Shown here: piece by piece, positions 16,108-26,836 of the stretch
Position numbering within the stretch: the stretch's first letter is position 1
How the letters are laid out: each line of letters begins with the position of its first letter
Origin: an uncultured Burkholderiales bacterium
Lineage (GTDB): Bacteria; Pseudomonadota; Gammaproteobacteria; Burkholderiales; Burkholderiaceae_C
Assembly: GCA_945952065.1 (NCBI GenBank)
Contig: CAMFGY010000013.1
Location: 1 to 64,000, forward strand
DNA: 64,000 nucleotides
Reading direction: 5' to 3'
Position numbers and translations under genes: made by a program
The notes under the pieces: model-generated
Database searches by the model: none
Told to the model about the DNA's origin: nothing
The model's input: the letters and a program-made list of their open reading frames with translations, nothing else

Positions 16108-16175
16108 CCGAGGGGATTTTGTGCTTCCGGCCTTGCACCGGAAGGGCGCGATTGTATAGGGCTTGCGAAGTCGGT

Positions 16176-17195
16176 CTATTTTTGCGACAGCGCTTGGCTG
16201 ATCATGCGCGAGGTGATGTCGACGATTTGAATCATGCGGTCATAGGCCATGCGGGTGGGGCCGATGACGCCCAGGGTGCCGACCAATTGGCCATTGACCT
16301 CATACGGCGCCGAGACGATGGAGAGCTCTTCAAAGGGCACGACTTGGCTCTCACCGCCGATGTAGATGCGCACACCTTCTGCGCGGCTGGACACATCGAG
16401 CAAGCGCATCAGTTGGGTCTTTTGCTCGAACATATCGAACAGGCGCCGCAAGCTGCCCATATCGTTACTGAAATCTTGCACGGTGAGCAGATTGCGCTCG
16501 CCGGAAATCACCACGCGCTCTTGCTCGTCCACCATGGCTTCGGTGCCGGCTTGCACGGCCGCGTTCATCAGATTGGCGATCTCACCGCGCAGCTCGTCGA
16601 CCTCGGACTTGAGCCGCTCGCGCACCGCCTCCAGCGTCAAGCCTGCGTAATGGGCGTTGAGGCGGTTGCTGGCCTCGGCCAACTCGGCCTGGGTCAGGTC
16701 TTGCGCGGTGAAGATGACGCGGTTTTGCACATCGCCATCGGGCGAGACCATGATGACCAGCACCCGTCGATCACCGAGCCGCAGGAACTCGATGTGGTGA
16801 AACACACTGGGCTTGCGCGGCGCAGTCACCACGCCCACAAAATTCGACAAGTTCGACAGCAGCTGCGCAGCGCTGGCGATGACCCGCTGCGGCTGGTCCG
16901 GCTGCAGCTGCGTTTCGATCGGCCGGGCATCAGCGCCCACCAAGCCGGGCTGCGCCGTCAACATGGTGTCGACAAAAAGCCGGTAGCCGCGCGGCGTGGG
17001 GATGCGGCCCGCGCTGGTGTGCGGGCTGGCAATCAGGCCGAGCTCTTCCAGGTCGGCCATCACATTGCGGATGGTTGCAGGGCTGAGCTCCAAGCCGGAG
17101 GCCTTGGACAGCGTGCGGGAACCGACCGGCTGGCCGTCCGCGATATAGCGTTCGACCAGGGTCTTCAACAGGGATTTGGATCGCTCGTCGAGCAT
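16176..17195 (-). CDS. hrcA: Heat-inducible transcription repressor HrcA
   Basis: Repressor of 339 aa that binds CIRCE elements upstream of groESL/dnaKJ operons and is kept active by GroEL. The N-terminal winged helix shows [20 protein letters not shown] and [20 protein letters not shown], followed by [19 protein letters not shown], typical of HrcA. A GAF-like middle domain and the C-terminal end ([17 protein letters not shown]) complete the family length. No CIRCE inverted repeat (TTAGCACTC...GAGTGCTAA) is visible next to the gene, so autoregulation is not supported here. It is divergent from nadK with an 81-bp gap. Confidence 0.96.
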   Translation of the reverse strand: MLDERSKSLLKTLVERYIADGQPVGSRTLSKASGLELSPATIRNVMADLEELGLIASPHTSAGRIPTPRGYRLFVDTMLTAQPGLVGADARPIETQLQPDQPQRVIASAAQLLSNLSNFVGVVTAPRKPSVFHHIEFLRLGDRRVLVIMVSPDGDVQNRVIFTAQDLTQAELAEASNRLNAHYAGLTLEAVRERLKSEVDELRGEIANLMNAAVQAGTEAMVDEQERVVISGERNLLTVQDFSNDMGSLRRLFDMFEQKTQLMRLLDVSSRAEGVRIYIGGESQVVPFEELSIVSAPYEVNGQLVGTLGVIGPTRMAYDRMIQIVDITSRMISQALSQK

Positions 17196-17276
17196 GGTGG
17201 CATTGTAAGTTCAGGGCCTGTTCGAGGCATTGAGACTTCTACGGACTGACATAGGCCTGTGGTGTAATTCTTCCCC

Positions 17277-18152
17277 ATGGCCAAACGTTTCCAACATGTG
17301 GCAATTGTGGGCAAGCATCAAGCCCGCGGCATACGCCCGCTTCTTGAAGAAATTGCCGAATTCGTGACGAGGCAAGGTCTTGACGTTTACCTGGAACGCG
17401 AGACTGCGCTGAACACCGGCATCACGGCATTTGATGCCCTCTCAAATGATGAGTTAGGTGCTCAATGTGATGTGGCCATCGTCGTCGGTGGCGATGGCAC
17501 CATGCTGGGCTTTGCCCGCGAGATTGCCCGCTTTGGCGTGCCCCTGGTCGGCATCAACCAAGGTCGCTTGGGCTTCATCACCGACATCTCGATTGAAAAG
17601 TACAGCGAGGCCTTGGCGCCCATCCTGGCGGGCGACTATGAGATGGAGCAGCGCCCCATGCTCGAAGGCGGCGTCTGGCGCGACGGCGAGAGTATTTTTG
17701 AAGGCTTGGCACTGAACGATGTGGTGGTGAGCCGCGGCGCCACGGCCAGCATGGTGGAGCTGCGCATCGATGTGGGCGACGATTTTGTCGCCAATATGCG
17801 GGCCGACGGCGTGATTGTGGCCTCGCCCACCGGCTCAACCGCCTACTCCTTGTCGGCCGGCGGCCCCATCATGCACCCCAGCATTGCTGGCTGGGTGCTG
17901 GTGCCCATCGCTTCGCACACCTTGTCCAACCGCCCCATCGTCTTGCCCGACACCGGCGAGGTCCGCATGGAGATCGTGGCCGGCCGCGACGCCAGCGTTA
18001 ACTTTGATATGCAAAGCCTCGCCAGCCTCTTGCACGGCGACCGCATCAGCGTGCGCCGCTCGGCCCACAAAGTCTGTTTCCTGCACCCCAAGGGCTGGAG
18101 CTATTACGCCACCTTGCGCCGCAAGCTGCGCTGGTACGAGGGGGTCAGCTGA
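17277..18152 (+). CDS. nadK: NAD kinase
   Basis: ATP-dependent NAD kinase of 291 aa, the source of NADP in the cytoplasm. It has the diagnostic [13 protein letters not shown] (GGDG) motif, the [10 protein letters not shown] loop, the [10 protein letters not shown] segment and the [22 protein letters not shown] nucleotide site. It begins [19 protein letters not shown], the usual betaproteobacterial N-terminus. Its TGA overlaps the recN ATG by one base, so nadK–recN–rapZ form a tightly coupled operon. Confidence 0.97.
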   Translation: MAKRFQHVAIVGKHQARGIRPLLEEIAEFVTRQGLDVYLERETALNTGITAFDALSNDELGAQCDVAIVVGGDGTMLGFAREIARFGVPLVGINQGRLGFITDISIEKYSEALAPILAGDYEMEQRPMLEGGVWRDGESIFEGLALNDVVVSRGATASMVELRIDVGDDFVANMRADGVIVASPTGSTAYSLSAGGPIMHPSIAGWVLVPIASHTLSNRPIVLPDTGEVRMEIVAGRDASVNFDMQSLASLLHGDRISVRRSAHKVCFLHPKGWSYYATLRRKLRWYEGVS

Positions 18153-19900
18153 TGCTGCGGCGAATCCATCTGCGCGACTTTGTGATCGTGCCCGAACTGG
18201 AGTTGGACTTTGCCCCGGGCTTTGCGGTACTGACCGGTGAAACCGGGGCCGGCAAGTCGATTCTGATCGACGCTTTGCAACTTGCACTGGGCAGCCGGGG
18301 TGACGCCGGAGTCGTGCGCGAAGGTGCACCGCGAGCCGACATTTCGGCCGAGTTTGACTGCCCCACGCATTTGAGCGCTTGGCTGGACGAAGCCGGTTTT
18401 GACGCCAGCAGCGGCAGCCTCTTGCTGCGCCGCGTGATCGATGCGCAAGGGAAAAGCCGCGCTTGGATCAACGGCAGCCCGGCCACCGTGACCCAGTTGC
18501 GCGAACTTGCCGACAGCCTCATCGACATCCACGGCCAACATGCTTGGCAGGGCCTGACCCGCCCGGCCGCTGTGCGCGCGCTCTTGGACGGTTATGCCGG
18601 CCTGCAGACCGAGGCTCTAGTGGCCGCTTACAACGACTGGAAAGCCGCCGGTGAGCGCTTGACCGCCGCGCAAACCCGGCAGGCCGAGCTCTTGCGCGAG
18701 CGTGAGCGCCTGGCTTGGCAAATTGGCGAGTTGGCTCGCCTGAGCCCGGGAGACGACGAGTGGGAAACGCTCAATGCCGAGCACCAGCGGGTGTCGAATG
18801 CGCAGTCGCTGCTCGACGCGGTGCAAAGCGCACTGCACGCCTTGAGCGAAGCCGAGCCCAGCGCCGAATCGCAAACCGATAACGCGCTCAGCCAACTCGA
18901 AAAAGTAGCGGACTACGATGCCCGGCTGAGCCCCGCCATCGAAGCCTTGCAAAGCGCCCAGGCGCAAATCCAAGATGCCGCACATGGGCTCAGCGCCTAT
19001 TTGCACAGCACCGAGCTGGACCCCTCACGGCTGCAGGAGCTGGACGAGCGCATGTCGGCTTGGCTGGGCTTGGCGCGCCGCTACCGCCGCCCACCTGCTG
19101 AATTGCCTTCGCTGCTGGCGCAGTGGCAGGCCGAGCTGCAGCAGTTGGATGCCGCCAGCGATTTGGACGGCCTCAGCCAAGCCTTGCGTTCGACCCGAGC
19201 CGCGTTTGACCAAGAGGCACAGCGCATCAGCGCTGCACGTGCGACGGCTGCGCCCAAATTGGCCGCCGCAGTGACTCAAGCCATGCAGCAGCTGGGCATG
19301 GCCGGCGGGCAGTTTGAGATTGCCCTGCAGCCGCAAGAACAACCGCAGAGCTTTGGTCTGGAGTCGGCCGAGTTTTTGGTCGCCGGGCATGCCGGCAGCA
19401 CCCCAAGGCCGCTGGCCAAGGTTGCCTCCGGCGGCGAGTTGTCACGCATTGCCTTGGCCATTGCCGTGACCACCAGCCAGCAGGCGCAGGGCGATGAGGC
19501 CCATAGCGGGGGCAGCGTGGGCACCTTGATCTTTGATGAGATCGACTCCGGCGTGGGCGGCGCGGTGGCCGAAACCGTGGGCCGCTTGATGAAGCAGTTA
19601 GGGCGCGAGCGCCAGGTTTTGGCGGTCACACACCTACCCCAGGTGGCGGCCTGCGCCGACCATCATTTGCTGGTGGCCAAGGCGGCCCGCGAAGGCCAGA
19701 CCTTCAGCGATGTGCAGCCGGTGCTGGGCGAAGCCCGAGTGGCCGAAATCGCCCGCATGTTGGGCGGCGAACGCCTCTCATCCACCAGCTTGGCCCATGC
19801 GCAGGAAATGTTGGACCTTTCGTCCACCTCGGCCGCCCCACCCAACTCCAACTCCGAATCAACGGGCGCAACTGCCCGGGCTAAAAAGGCCAAGTCATGA
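18152..19900 (+). CDS. recN: DNA repair protein RecN
   Basis: SMC-like ATPase of 582 aa acting in double-strand break repair. Walker [20 protein letters not shown] lies near residue 30, the ABC signature [17 protein letters not shown] near residue 425 and Walker [14 protein letters not shown] near residue 455. The middle is heptad-rich coiled coil on both sides of a globular insert, as in RecN. It is slightly longer than the E. coli protein because of a Ser/Asn/Ala-rich tail. It overlaps nadK by 1 bp and rapZ by 4 bp. No LexA box was recognised upstream of the operon. Confidence 0.96.
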   Translation: MLRRIHLRDFVIVPELELDFAPGFAVLTGETGAGKSILIDALQLALGSRGDAGVVREGAPRADISAEFDCPTHLSAWLDEAGFDASSGSLLLRRVIDAQGKSRAWINGSPATVTQLRELADSLIDIHGQHAWQGLTRPAAVRALLDGYAGLQTEALVAAYNDWKAAGERLTAAQTRQAELLRERERLAWQIGELARLSPGDDEWETLNAEHQRVSNAQSLLDAVQSALHALSEAEPSAESQTDNALSQLEKVADYDARLSPAIEALQSAQAQIQDAAHGLSAYLHSTELDPSRLQELDERMSAWLGLARRYRRPPAELPSLLAQWQAELQQLDAASDLDGLSQALRSTRAAFDQEAQRISAARATAAPKLAAAVTQAMQQLGMAGGQFEIALQPQEQPQSFGLESAEFLVAGHAGSTPRPLAKVASGGELSRIALAIAVTTSQQAQGDEAHSGGSVGTLIFDEIDSGVGGAVAETVGRLMKQLGRERQVLAVTHLPQVAACADHHLLVAKAAREGQTFSDVQPVLGEARVAEIARMLGGERLSSTSLAHAQEMLDLSSTSAAPPNSNSESTGATARAKKAKS

Positions 19901-20859
19901 CGAAAGAAGCGGCGGACGCGCCAGCGCCACAACAAGGCCCAAGCCTTGAAGAAGCCACCGAGAGCCGGGTGGTGCTGGTCACCGGCATGTCCGGTGGCGG
20001 CAAATCCGTCGCCATGCATGCGCTCGAAGACGCAGGCTTTTTTTGCGTCGACAACCTGCCGGCCGATTTGCTGCTGGACTTCCTCAAACTGGAACAGCAA
20101 CGCGGTGAACGCCGCGTGGCCATTGCGGTGGATGTGCGCAGCGCGGGCTCTTTGCCGCTGCTGATACCGCTGATCAAACAGTTGCGCACAGATGGGGTGT
20201 CGATCCGTTCGATTTTTCTTGACGCCAATACCGAGGCGCTGATGCGGCGCTTCTCTGAGACGCGCCGCCCTCACCCCTTGCGCCAAGACTCCTTCGCCCA
20301 AACAAAGGAGTCCAACAAAGCCAGCGGCAGCAATGACGACGCCCACCGCGCCTTGTTGGAAGCCATTGCCCTGGAGCGCGAACTCTTGGCGGCCCTGCGG
20401 GTGGAGTCCACCGTCTTGGACACCAGCCAGTTGCGCCCGGCACAGCTGCGGGCCTGGGTGCGCGACTTGGTCGTGGTCAAGGGCAACTCGCTAACCCTGG
20501 TGTTTGAGTCCTTTGCCTTCAAGCACGGCGTGCCCAGCGATGCAGACTTCGTCTTCGATGTGCGCGTGCTGCCCAACCCCTATTACGACCGCGAATTGCG
20601 CCCGCTGACCGGGCGGGATGCGCCGGTGGCCGACTACCTGAAAGCGCAACCCGAGGTCGAGGTCATGCTGACGCAGATCAGCGACTTCCTGAGCCGCTGG
20701 CTGCCCTCTTTTGCCGCAGATCAGCGCAGCTATCTCACGGTGGCGATTGGCTGCACCGGCGGGCAACATCGCTCGGTCTACCTGGTCGAGACCTTGACCG
20801 AGCGCTTCGGCCACCACGGTCAGGTCCTCAAACGGCATCGCGAGTTAGACGCCAAATGA
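19897..20859 (+). CDS. rapZ: RNase adapter protein / nucleotide-binding protein RapZ
   Basis: P-loop protein of 320 aa. In enterobacteria it guides RNase E to the GlmZ small RNA and so controls GlmS; in other bacteria the partner is less clear. It has Walker [17 protein letters not shown] near residue 35, [25 protein letters not shown] and the C-terminal signature [15 protein letters not shown]. Compared with the usual ~285-residue protein it has an N-terminal extension and an in-frame insertion of about 18 residues after [10 protein letters not shown]. That insertion's DNA holds a perfect inverted repeat (20287-20294 with 20305-20312). It overlaps recN by 4 bp. Confidence 0.93.
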   Translation: MTKEAADAPAPQQGPSLEEATESRVVLVTGMSGGGKSVAMHALEDAGFFCVDNLPADLLLDFLKLEQQRGERRVAIAVDVRSAGSLPLLIPLIKQLRTDGVSIRSIFLDANTEALMRRFSETRRPHPLRQDSFAQTKESNKASGSNDDAHRALLEAIALERELLAALRVESTVLDTSQLRPAQLRAWVRDLVVVKGNSLTLVFESFAFKHGVPSDADFVFDVRVLPNPYYDRELRPLTGRDAPVADYLKAQPEVEVMLTQISDFLSRWLPSFAADQRSYLTVAIGCTGGQHRSVYLVETLTERFGHHGQVLKRHRELDAK

Positions 20860-20885
20860 TGCCGCCGCACAAGACGCATCTCCTT

Positions 20886-20936
20886 GCATCAACCGCTTGA
20901 TGCGCCCTCCCCTGATGCGCAGCAGTGCTTCAGGGG
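20886..20936. terminator. Two adjacent hairpins downstream of rapZ
   Basis: GCATCAA/TTGATGC around CCGC (20886-20903) and CCCCTGA/TCAGGGG (20909-20936) lie between the convergent rapZ and small membrane protein genes. Neither has a strong T run, so they may be weak terminators or mRNA-stabilising structures. Confidence 0.45.
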
Positions 20937-20947
20937 CTTGCTGTGGG

Positions 20948-21262
20948 CTACTCCCTCGTTTGCAAAGCCGCGTCTTTTTCCGCAGAAAAAATCAAGACCA
21001 GCAAGACTGCCGTGCTCACCGGCACCATGATGAGCACAAAGGGCAGCCACAAAAGCAATGAGCGCCCGGTTCGTTTCAAGGCAATGCCCATGAATGCTCC
21101 GTGTGCCGCCAAGCATCCCGCCAAGCCCAATGACAACAGCACGATCAACGGCGCCGGCGGCTCCGGTTCTTGTGCCGCCGAGACCAAGAACCAAAGGCAA
21201 CACGCGGCGGCCAGCAAGGCCACCAAGCCGGATTCAATCGTTGATTTCAGACTGGCATTCAT
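20948..21262 (-). CDS. Small hypothetical membrane protein
   Basis: Protein of 104 aa with three hydrophobic helices (about residues 14-30, 40-62 and 70-92: LVALLAAACCLWFLVS, PLIVLLSLGLAGCLAAHGAF, LLLWLPFVLIMVPVSTAVLL). No family is recognised. The ATG at 21260-21262 is chosen; a TTG two codons earlier is possible. It lies downstream of mutY on the same strand with a 30-bp gap, convergent with rapZ. Function unknown. Confidence 0.6.
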   Translation of the reverse strand: MNASLKSTIESGLVALLAAACCLWFLVSAAQEPEPPAPLIVLLSLGLAGCLAAHGAFMGIALKRTGRSLLLWLPFVLIMVPVSTAVLLVLIFSAEKDAALQTRE

Positions 21263-21292
21263 AAACAAAGTTCCGGCTTCTTTGTGAAGCGC

Positions 21293-22342
21293 TCAAAACG
21301 CGATCATTTTTTTCAGGGGCGCGGGCAAAGCATAGTCCGCGAGCCGCTCACGGGCCACCCATTGTCCCTGGAACTGCGCCTCGGGCGGGCGGCACGACAG
21401 CTCGGCGCGCTGGGTGTGCAAGGTCCAATCAAAGTGGGTCAGCGCATGCTGGATACGCGGCAGCGTCTCCAGGCCCTGCCCGACGCCCAGCTCCAAACCC
21501 AGCGCCGCTGCCTGCAAGGCAGCCTCGTCCTCAAACAAAGGCAGGCTCCACAAGCCCGCCCAGACGCCCTTGGCCGGGCGCTGCTGGAGCAAGACCTGAC
21601 CCTCATGCTCCAGCCACAGCCACCAGTTCTCGCGCTGGCTGCGCTTGAGTTTCTTGGTCTTGACCGGAAAGCGCGTCGGATCGCCGAGCTGACGCCCCCG
21701 GCACAACTCGCTCACCGGGCACAGCAGGCATTGCGGTGAACGCGGCGTGCACACACCCGAGCCCAGATCCATCAGACCCTGGGTGTAGGCCACCATATCA
21801 GGCGCCGCCGGCAGCAACTCGGTCGCCACAGCCCAGAGCTTTTTCTCTTGCGCGCTGCTGGCCATATCGCCCTCAAACGCCAACAGGCGCGTCAGTACCC
21901 GCTTGACGTTGCCGTCCAATATCGCCACGCGCTCAGCAAAACAAAAAGCCGCAATCGCCGCAGCGGTAGACCTGCCAATCCCCGGCAGTGCTTGCAAAGC
22001 CAGCGCCGTGCGCGGGAACTCGCCGCCATGCTGCTCGCGCACCGCTTGAGCGCAGGCGTGCAGATTGCGCGCCCGGCTGTAATAGCCCAGCCCCGCCCAC
22101 ATGGCGAGTACCTCGTCCAATGTGGCCGCACCCAAATCGCTGACCGTTGGAAAGCGCTGCAAAAAGCGCTGGTAGTAGCCCAGCACGGTGCTGACCTGCG
22201 TCTGCTGCAGCATGATCTCCGACAGCCAAACACGGTAAGGGTCCCGGGTGTTTTGCCAAGGCAGACTGTGGCGGCCATGACGGCGTTGCCAGGCCACCAA
22301 GGTCGGCGCGAACAGCAAAGAAGGCTCTATCTCTTTTGACAT
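21293..22342 (-). CDS. mutY: A/G-specific adenine DNA glycosylase MutY
   Basis: Base-excision enzyme of 349 aa removing adenine opposite 8-oxoguanine. The HhH-GPD part shows [18 protein letters not shown], the hairpin [17 protein letters not shown] and catalytic Asp in [14 protein letters not shown]. The [4Fe-4S] cluster cysteines follow the C-X6-C-X2-C-X5-C pattern in [17 protein letters not shown]. The C-terminal half is a NUDIX-like 8-oxoG recognition domain ([19 protein letters not shown]). The ATG at 22340-22342 ([11 protein letters not shown]) is chosen; longer versions read into mutM. It overlaps the mutM end by 16 bp, and both enzymes act on 8-oxoguanine damage. Confidence 0.96.
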   Translation of the reverse strand: MSKEIEPSLLFAPTLVAWQRRHGRHSLPWQNTRDPYRVWLSEIMLQQTQVSTVLGYYQRFLQRFPTVSDLGAATLDEVLAMWAGLGYYSRARNLHACAQAVREQHGGEFPRTALALQALPGIGRSTAAAIAAFCFAERVAILDGNVKRVLTRLLAFEGDMASSAQEKKLWAVATELLPAAPDMVAYTQGLMDLGSGVCTPRSPQCLLCPVSELCRGRQLGDPTRFPVKTKKLKRSQRENWWLWLEHEGQVLLQQRPAKGVWAGLWSLPLFEDEAALQAAALGLELGVGQGLETLPRIQHALTHFDWTLHTQRAELSCRPPEAQFQGQWVARERLADYALPAPLKKMIAF

Positions 22343-23160
22343 TGAGGGCAGAAAAAAGTGGAGCGTTGGCCCTGAACGATGCGGCGAATCGGCTGGCCGC
22401 AAGTCAGGCAGGGCTGACCTTCGCGCCCATAAACCCGGGCCTGCATCTGAAAGCTACCGGCCACGCCATGCGCATCTTTAAAGTCCCGCAAGGTGCTACC
22501 TCCTGCCTCCAAGGCCTGGGCCAAAACGCCGCGCACGGCCCGGGCCAAGCGCTCAGCACGCGGGCGGCTGAGCTTGCCGGCTTGCAAACGAGGATCTATG
22601 CCCGCCAGGAACAAGGCCTCGCACGCATAGATGTTGCCGGCGCCCACCACGATGTCGCCGGCGAGCAAGGCTTGTTTGATCGCGACCTTGCGCCCTTTCA
22701 GGCCTGCATGCAGATGCGGCCCGTCAAAGCGAGGATCAAAGGGCTCCAAGCCCAGGCCGTCCAGCAACTTGGCGGCCTCTGGAGCTTGCAGTGAAGCAGC
22801 CCACACCACGGCGCCGAAGCGGCGCGGATCGGTCAGGCGCAGCAAGCCGCGGTCGGTCACCAAGTCAAAATGATCATGGGTCCCGGCCTCTCCGGCCACC
22901 CCGGGGGCGCTGAAGGCCAGCGAGCCCGACATGCCCAGATGCAGCAACACGCCGCCTTGAGGCGCGGGCCGAGACAAGGGCAGCCAAAGGTATTTGCCGC
23001 GCCGCAAAACGGCACCAACCCGCGCGCCCTGCAACGCTTCGGGCGCCACACCCAAGGGCCAACGCAGCGGCTTGCCCAAGCGCGCTTGAAGCACGGTGGC
23101 GCCTTCTATGGCGTCGGCAAAGGACAAGCGGGTGACTTCAACTTCGGGGAGCTCGGGCAT
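22327..23160 (-). CDS. mutM: Formamidopyrimidine-DNA glycosylase MutM
   Basis: Bifunctional glycosylase/AP lyase of 277 aa that removes 8-oxoguanine from DNA. It begins with the required MPELPEVEV: the proline after Met is the catalytic nucleophile and the glutamate is essential, which fixes the start at 23158-23160. It includes the [25 protein letters not shown] helix-two-turn-helix region and a C-terminal zinc finger with cysteines in [10 protein letters not shown] and FFCPQCQ. Downstream it overlaps mutY, giving a two-gene oxidative-damage unit. It is divergent from the TPR gene. Confidence 0.97.
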   Translation of the reverse strand: MPELPEVEVTRLSFADAIEGATVLQARLGKPLRWPLGVAPEALQGARVGAVLRRGKYLWLPLSRPAPQGGVLLHLGMSGSLAFSAPGVAGEAGTHDHFDLVTDRGLLRLTDPRRFGAVVWAASLQAPEAAKLLDGLGLEPFDPRFDGPHLHAGLKGRKVAIKQALLAGDIVVGAGNIYACEALFLAGIDPRLQAGKLSRPRAERLARAVRGVLAQALEAGGSTLRDFKDAHGVAGSFQMQARVYGREGQPCLTCGQPIRRIVQGQRSTFFCPQCQKR

Positions 23161-23241
23161 GGCCGGATGATATCGGGGCAGAATGCCCCCACTCACCCGG
23201 CGACATTGCCGAGCGACAGAAGTATTGATGCAGGAGCTTTC

Positions 23242-25080
23242 ATGCCCGAGTTTTTCCGCCGCAGCCCTTTCTTGAAGACGAGCACACTGGCTGCAGCCTT
23301 GATCAGCGCGAGCGCAAGCTGGGCCAATACCGCACCCGCGCCGAAGCCCTCGCCCGCAGCCTCAGCGCCAGCCCCTGCGGCCTCAGCACCGGAGCCGGTG
23401 CGCAACTCGGCCATGGACGCGCCGCTCTTCTACCAATTGCTGGTGGGCGAGATGGAGTTGCGCAGCGGCCAAGCGGGCGTGGCATTTCAAGTCTTGCTCG
23501 ATGCCGCTCGCCGCACCGGCGATGAGGAACTGTTTCAACGCGTCATCAATATCGCCCTGCAAGCCCGCGCGGGTGACCAGGCCTTGATTGCCGCCAAGGC
23601 CTGGCGTGACGCCAAGCCCAAGTCCCAAGCCGCGCATCAAATGGTGATTCAGTTGCTGGCCTTGTTGAACCGGCCGGCCGATGTGACCGAGGTGCTGCGC
23701 TCCCTGTTGGAGATCAGCCCCGCCGAGCAACGCGCGGGTGTGTTGGCCTCTTTGCCGAGGCTGTTCCAACGCGCGGCCGAGCCCAAGCAAGTGCTGCGCG
23801 CCTTAGAGCCGCTGTTGCGGGCCCAAGCGCAAAGCCCACAAAACCCTCAGGCCCGAGAAATTGCCCTGGCCGTGCTGGCTCGCTTTTATGCCAACGCCGG
23901 CGAATCTCGCCGCGCCCTGGAGCAAACCCGCACCTTGTTGCAGCAAACGCCCGAGTCCGACGACGCCATGCAAATGGCCTTGGACTTGATGCCCACCGAG
24001 CCCGAGGCCGAGGCCCTGGTCCAAACACGTTTGAGCGCCTCACCCGACAACCACGCACTGCGCCTGGCCTATGGCCGCGCCTTGGCGCGGGCCCAACGGC
24101 CAGCCGAAGCCGCCCAACAGTTCCGCAGCGTCACCGAAGTTTCTCCCGCCAGCAGCCCAGCTTGGTTCGCCCTTGGCGCTTTGGAGCTGGACCTCAAACA
24201 CCCCGAGGCGGCAGACACGGCATTGCGCGAGTACCTGCGCTTGTTGGACAGCGCAACGGCCGCGGCGGCCACCGATGCAAACGCGGCCGAAGCCGAAGGC
24301 AGCACGGTCAACGAAGCACGTCAACAAGCTTTTTTGATGCTCGCCCAAGCGGCTGAAATGCGCGCGGATCTGAAGAGCGCTGAAGCCTGGCTGAGCAAGG
24401 TGGACTCGCCGCAGCGACAAATCGAGACCCGCTACCGCCGGGCCTCTTTGTTGGCCCGCCAAGGCCAGTTGAACGAAGCCCGCAAGCTGCTGCAGGCCTT
24501 GCCTGAATCGAGCCCTGAAGAGCTGCGCGCCAAGCTGATGGCGGAATCTCAACTGCTGCGCGAACGGCAGCAGTGGAAGAGCGCTTACGAGGTTTTGGCC
24601 AGTGCCAATGAACGCTTGCCCAACGACCCGGATCTGATCTATGAGCAGTCGATGATGGCCGAGAAGCTGGGCCGGCTGGAGGAGATGGAAACCCTGCTCA
24701 AGCGCGTGATCGCCATCAAGCCCGACCACCACCACGCTTACAACGCCCTGGGCTACTCACTGGCCGAGCGCAATATTCGCCTGCCCGAAGCCCGCGAGCT
24801 GATTGCCAAGGCCCTCAGCTTTTCACCGAGCGAGCCCTTCATCCTGGACAGCATGGGTTGGGTCGAGTACCGCTTGGGCAACTTGCCAGAGTCTTTGCGG
24901 CTTTTGCGCAAGGCCTATTTGGCCCGCCCCGACGCTGAGATCGCAGCCCATCTGGGCGAGGTCTTGTGGGCCAGCGGCGAGCACAGCGAAGCCAAGCGCA
25001 TCTGGCAAGAAGGCCTGACACGAGAGCCCAAGAATGAGGCCTTGATCGACACCCTCAAACGCCTGAAAACAAAGCCATGA
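23242..25080 (+). CDS. Exported tetratricopeptide repeat protein
   Basis: Protein of 612 aa. The start at 23242 has a CAGGAG ribosome site and opens with a basic, hydrophobic signal peptide ([20 protein letters not shown]) and a Pro/Ala linker. The rest is helical with many TPR-like pairs, for example [39 protein letters not shown] and [14 protein letters not shown] with [16 protein letters not shown]. It is located immediately before lolB (ATGA overlap) in a gene order widely conserved in betaproteobacteria. A role in the envelope is likely, but the partner is not known. No catalytic domain is visible. Confidence 0.85.
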   Translation: MPEFFRRSPFLKTSTLAAALISASASWANTAPAPKPSPAASAPAPAASAPEPVRNSAMDAPLFYQLLVGEMELRSGQAGVAFQVLLDAARRTGDEELFQRVINIALQARAGDQALIAAKAWRDAKPKSQAAHQMVIQLLALLNRPADVTEVLRSLLEISPAEQRAGVLASLPRLFQRAAEPKQVLRALEPLLRAQAQSPQNPQAREIALAVLARFYANAGESRRALEQTRTLLQQTPESDDAMQMALDLMPTEPEAEALVQTRLSASPDNHALRLAYGRALARAQRPAEAAQQFRSVTEVSPASSPAWFALGALELDLKHPEAADTALREYLRLLDSATAAAATDANAAEAEGSTVNEARQQAFLMLAQAAEMRADLKSAEAWLSKVDSPQRQIETRYRRASLLARQGQLNEARKLLQALPESSPEELRAKLMAESQLLRERQQWKSAYEVLASANERLPNDPDLIYEQSMMAEKLGRLEEMETLLKRVIAIKPDHHHAYNALGYSLAERNIRLPEARELIAKALSFSPSEPFILDSMGWVEYRLGNLPESLRLLRKAYLARPDAEIAAHLGEVLWASGEHSEAKRIWQEGLTREPKNEALIDTLKRLKTKP

Positions 25081-25634
25081 GCAAGAAACCTTGGCGCTCA
25101 TCCCGCTGGCTCGCGATCTGTTGGGCCCTGTGCCTGACGGCCTGCGCCAATCTGCCCCCCAAACCCGCGCCGATGTTGAGCGAAGGCGATGTGCGACTGA
25201 GCGGCCGGCTCAGTGTGCAAGTCGCAGGCAGCAGTGGCCGGGCCTCGGGCGGCAATGCCGGCTTCGAGCTCAGCGGCAACCCCAAAGTCGGCCAACTCGA
25301 GCTGAGTACACCGCTGGGCAGCTTGGTGGCCCGCGCCAGCTGGCGCGAGGGCGATGTGCTGCTGCAAACGCCAGACTCCGAGCGCAACTACGCCGACTTG
25401 GATGAACTCACGCGCGAACTCTTGGGCGAAGCCATCCCGGTGGCCGCCCTGTTCGACTGGCTGCGCGGACAAGCTTGGCCGCAGGCCCCCAGCCATGCCC
25501 TGCCCGACGGCAGCGGCTTTGAACAACTCGGCTGGCGCATCGACCTCTCCAAACACAAAGAGGGCCTGATCCTGGCGCAACGCCCCAGCGAGCCCGCGGT
25601 GACGCTGCGTGCGCGCATCGAGTCCACCCACTGA
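25077..25634 (+). CDS. lolB: Outer-membrane lipoprotein receptor LolB
   Basis: Lipoprotein of 185 aa that takes lipoproteins from periplasmic LolA and inserts them in the outer membrane. The signal peptide ends in a lipobox (CLTACANL), with Cys near residue 23. The mature part has the LolB features RLSGRLSVQV, LELSTPLGSLVARASW and LGEAIPVAALFDWLRGQ. It overlaps the TPR gene by 4 bp and lies 30 bp before ispE, the usual lolB–ispE pairing. Confidence 0.93.
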   Translation: MSKKPWRSSRWLAICWALCLTACANLPPKPAPMLSEGDVRLSGRLSVQVAGSSGRASGGNAGFELSGNPKVGQLELSTPLGSLVARASWREGDVLLQTPDSERNYADLDELTRELLGEAIPVAALFDWLRGQAWPQAPSHALPDGSGFEQLGWRIDLSKHKEGLILAQRPSEPAVTLRARIESTH

Positions 25635-25664
25635 AACTTCCACCTGCCCTGCACCGAATCCGCA

Positions 25665-26666
25665 ATGCTTGCGATCTACGACGTCCCGGCCCCGGCCAAG
25701 CTCAATTTGTTTTTGCATGTGGTCGGCAAACGCCCCGATGGCTACCACCTCTTGCAGTCCATCTTTGCCCTGATCGACTGGGCCGACACCCTGCATTTCG
25801 AGCGCCGCAGTGATGGCGCTTTGGCCCGCCACGACCAGGGCGACGCCCTGCCCCCCGATGACTTGTGTTTACGCGCGGCCAAGTTGCTGCAAAGCGAGAG
25901 CGGCTGCAATTTCGGCGCCGACATCCACATCGAAAAACGCCTGCCCGCAGGTGCAGGCATGGGCGGCGGCTCTTCCGATGCAGCCTCCACCTTGTTGGCC
26001 TTGAACCGCCTGTGGCAATTGAACTGGCCGCTTTCCAAGCTCTTGCCGCTGGGCTTGAAGCTGGGCGCCGATGTGCCGTTTTTCCTGGGCGGCAGCCATG
26101 CTTTCGTCGAAGGCATCGGCGAAATCTTGCACCCGATCGAGCTGCCTGAGCTGCGCTTGGCGGTGCTCAAACCCCGCGAAAGCATCGCGACTCAAAAAAT
26201 ATTTTCGAGCCCCCTCTTGGCAAGATCAAAATCTGTGGCTATAGTAGCGGGCTTTCCTGCACACAAATCAAAACGCAGCGACAAACAAGACAAAGCGCAA
26301 AACGCGGAGTCCAGTGAAGTTGACGCGATTGATTTGAGTACTGAGGGGATCGCAAGACTTGTTGAAAGCGATGAAGGAATTTGGGGTCGAAATGATCTCC
26401 AAAAACCTGCCGAAGCAAGCTGCCCCGAGGTCGTACAGGCACTGCAAATGTTAGAGAACGCGTTTGGCAACAGCCGAATGACAGGATCAGGCAGCGCAGT
26501 GTTTGCCCGAGTGAATGCTCGGGAATGTGAAGGAAAAAATTTAGGTGTTTCGCACCAGTCAATAGTCGCACAAACGACCTTGCCCTTCGAAATTCCGCAG
26601 GGTTGGACTGGTAGAATATGCCGCAGTTTGAACAGGCACCCGCTTCAGGGCTGGGCCACAAACTGA
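25665..26666 (+). CDS. ispE: 4-diphosphocytidyl-2-C-methyl-D-erythritol kinase IspE
   Basis: GHMP kinase of the MEP isoprenoid pathway, 333 aa against the usual 280-300. The N-terminal half has PAPAKLNLFLHVVGKRPDGY, the ATP loop LPAGAGMGGGSSDAAS and LGADVPFFLGG. The C-terminal half has GRNDLQKPAEASCPEV and the third motif MTGSGSAVFARV. The 3' part from about 26210 is markedly less GC-rich and uses ATA, AGA, TTA and GTA codons absent from the 5' part. It also holds an insertion of some 30 residues (SVAIVAGFPAHKSKRSDKQD and on) and a strong promoter-like sequence. The motifs needed for activity are all present, so it is probably functional but chimeric. Confidence 0.93.
   Translation: MLAIYDVPAPAKLNLFLHVVGKRPDGYHLLQSIFALIDWADTLHFERRSDGALARHDQGDALPPDDLCLRAAKLLQSESGCNFGADIHIEKRLPAGAGMGGGSSDAASTLLALNRLWQLNWPLSKLLPLGLKLGADVPFFLGGSHAFVEGIGEILHPIELPELRLAVLKPRESIATQKIFSSPLLARSKSVAIVAGFPAHKSKRSDKQDKAQNAESSEVDAIDLSTEGIARLVESDEGIWGRNDLQKPAEASCPEVVQALQMLENAFGNSRMTGSGSAVFARVNARECEGKNLGVSHQSIVAQTTLPFEIPQGWTGRICRSLNRHPLQGWATN
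26217..26245 (+). promoter_or_regulatory. Strong promoter-like sequence inside ispE
   Basis: TTGGCA (26217-26222), 17-bp spacer, TATAGT (26240-26245). The surrounding GCTATAGTAGCGGGCTT differs at one base from the tRNA-Met promoter context at 10499-10515. It could drive tRNA-Gln and prs from within ispE. Confidence 0.55.
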
Positions 26667-26719
26667 GTCAGAAATGACGCGCAAGTTATAGGGTGCTGCA
26701 GCTCTGCAGTGTCCTGTGT

Positions 26720-26796
26720 AGGGGAGTCGCCAAGTTGGTTAAGGCATCGGATTTTGATTCCGACATGCGAAGGTTCGAATCCTTCTTCCCCTGCCA
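26720..26796 (+). tRNA. tRNA-Gln (UUG)
   Basis: Acceptor AGGGGAG pairs with TTCCCCT (G-T at the last pair), anticodon arm TCGGA TTTTGAT TCCGA gives TTG at 26754-26756, T-arm GAAGG TTCGAAT CCTTC, CCA encoded. The place between ispE and prs is conserved in betaproteobacteria. Confidence 0.95.
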
Positions 26797-26836
26797 AATT
26801 TCTTCAGGAAGTCACAGCATTCGCAAGTGAATCCGT

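Noticed and set aside
17196-17276. CIRCE operator beside hrcA
   Set aside because: No TTAGCACTC...GAGTGCTAA-type inverted repeat is present in the hrcA–nadK gap.
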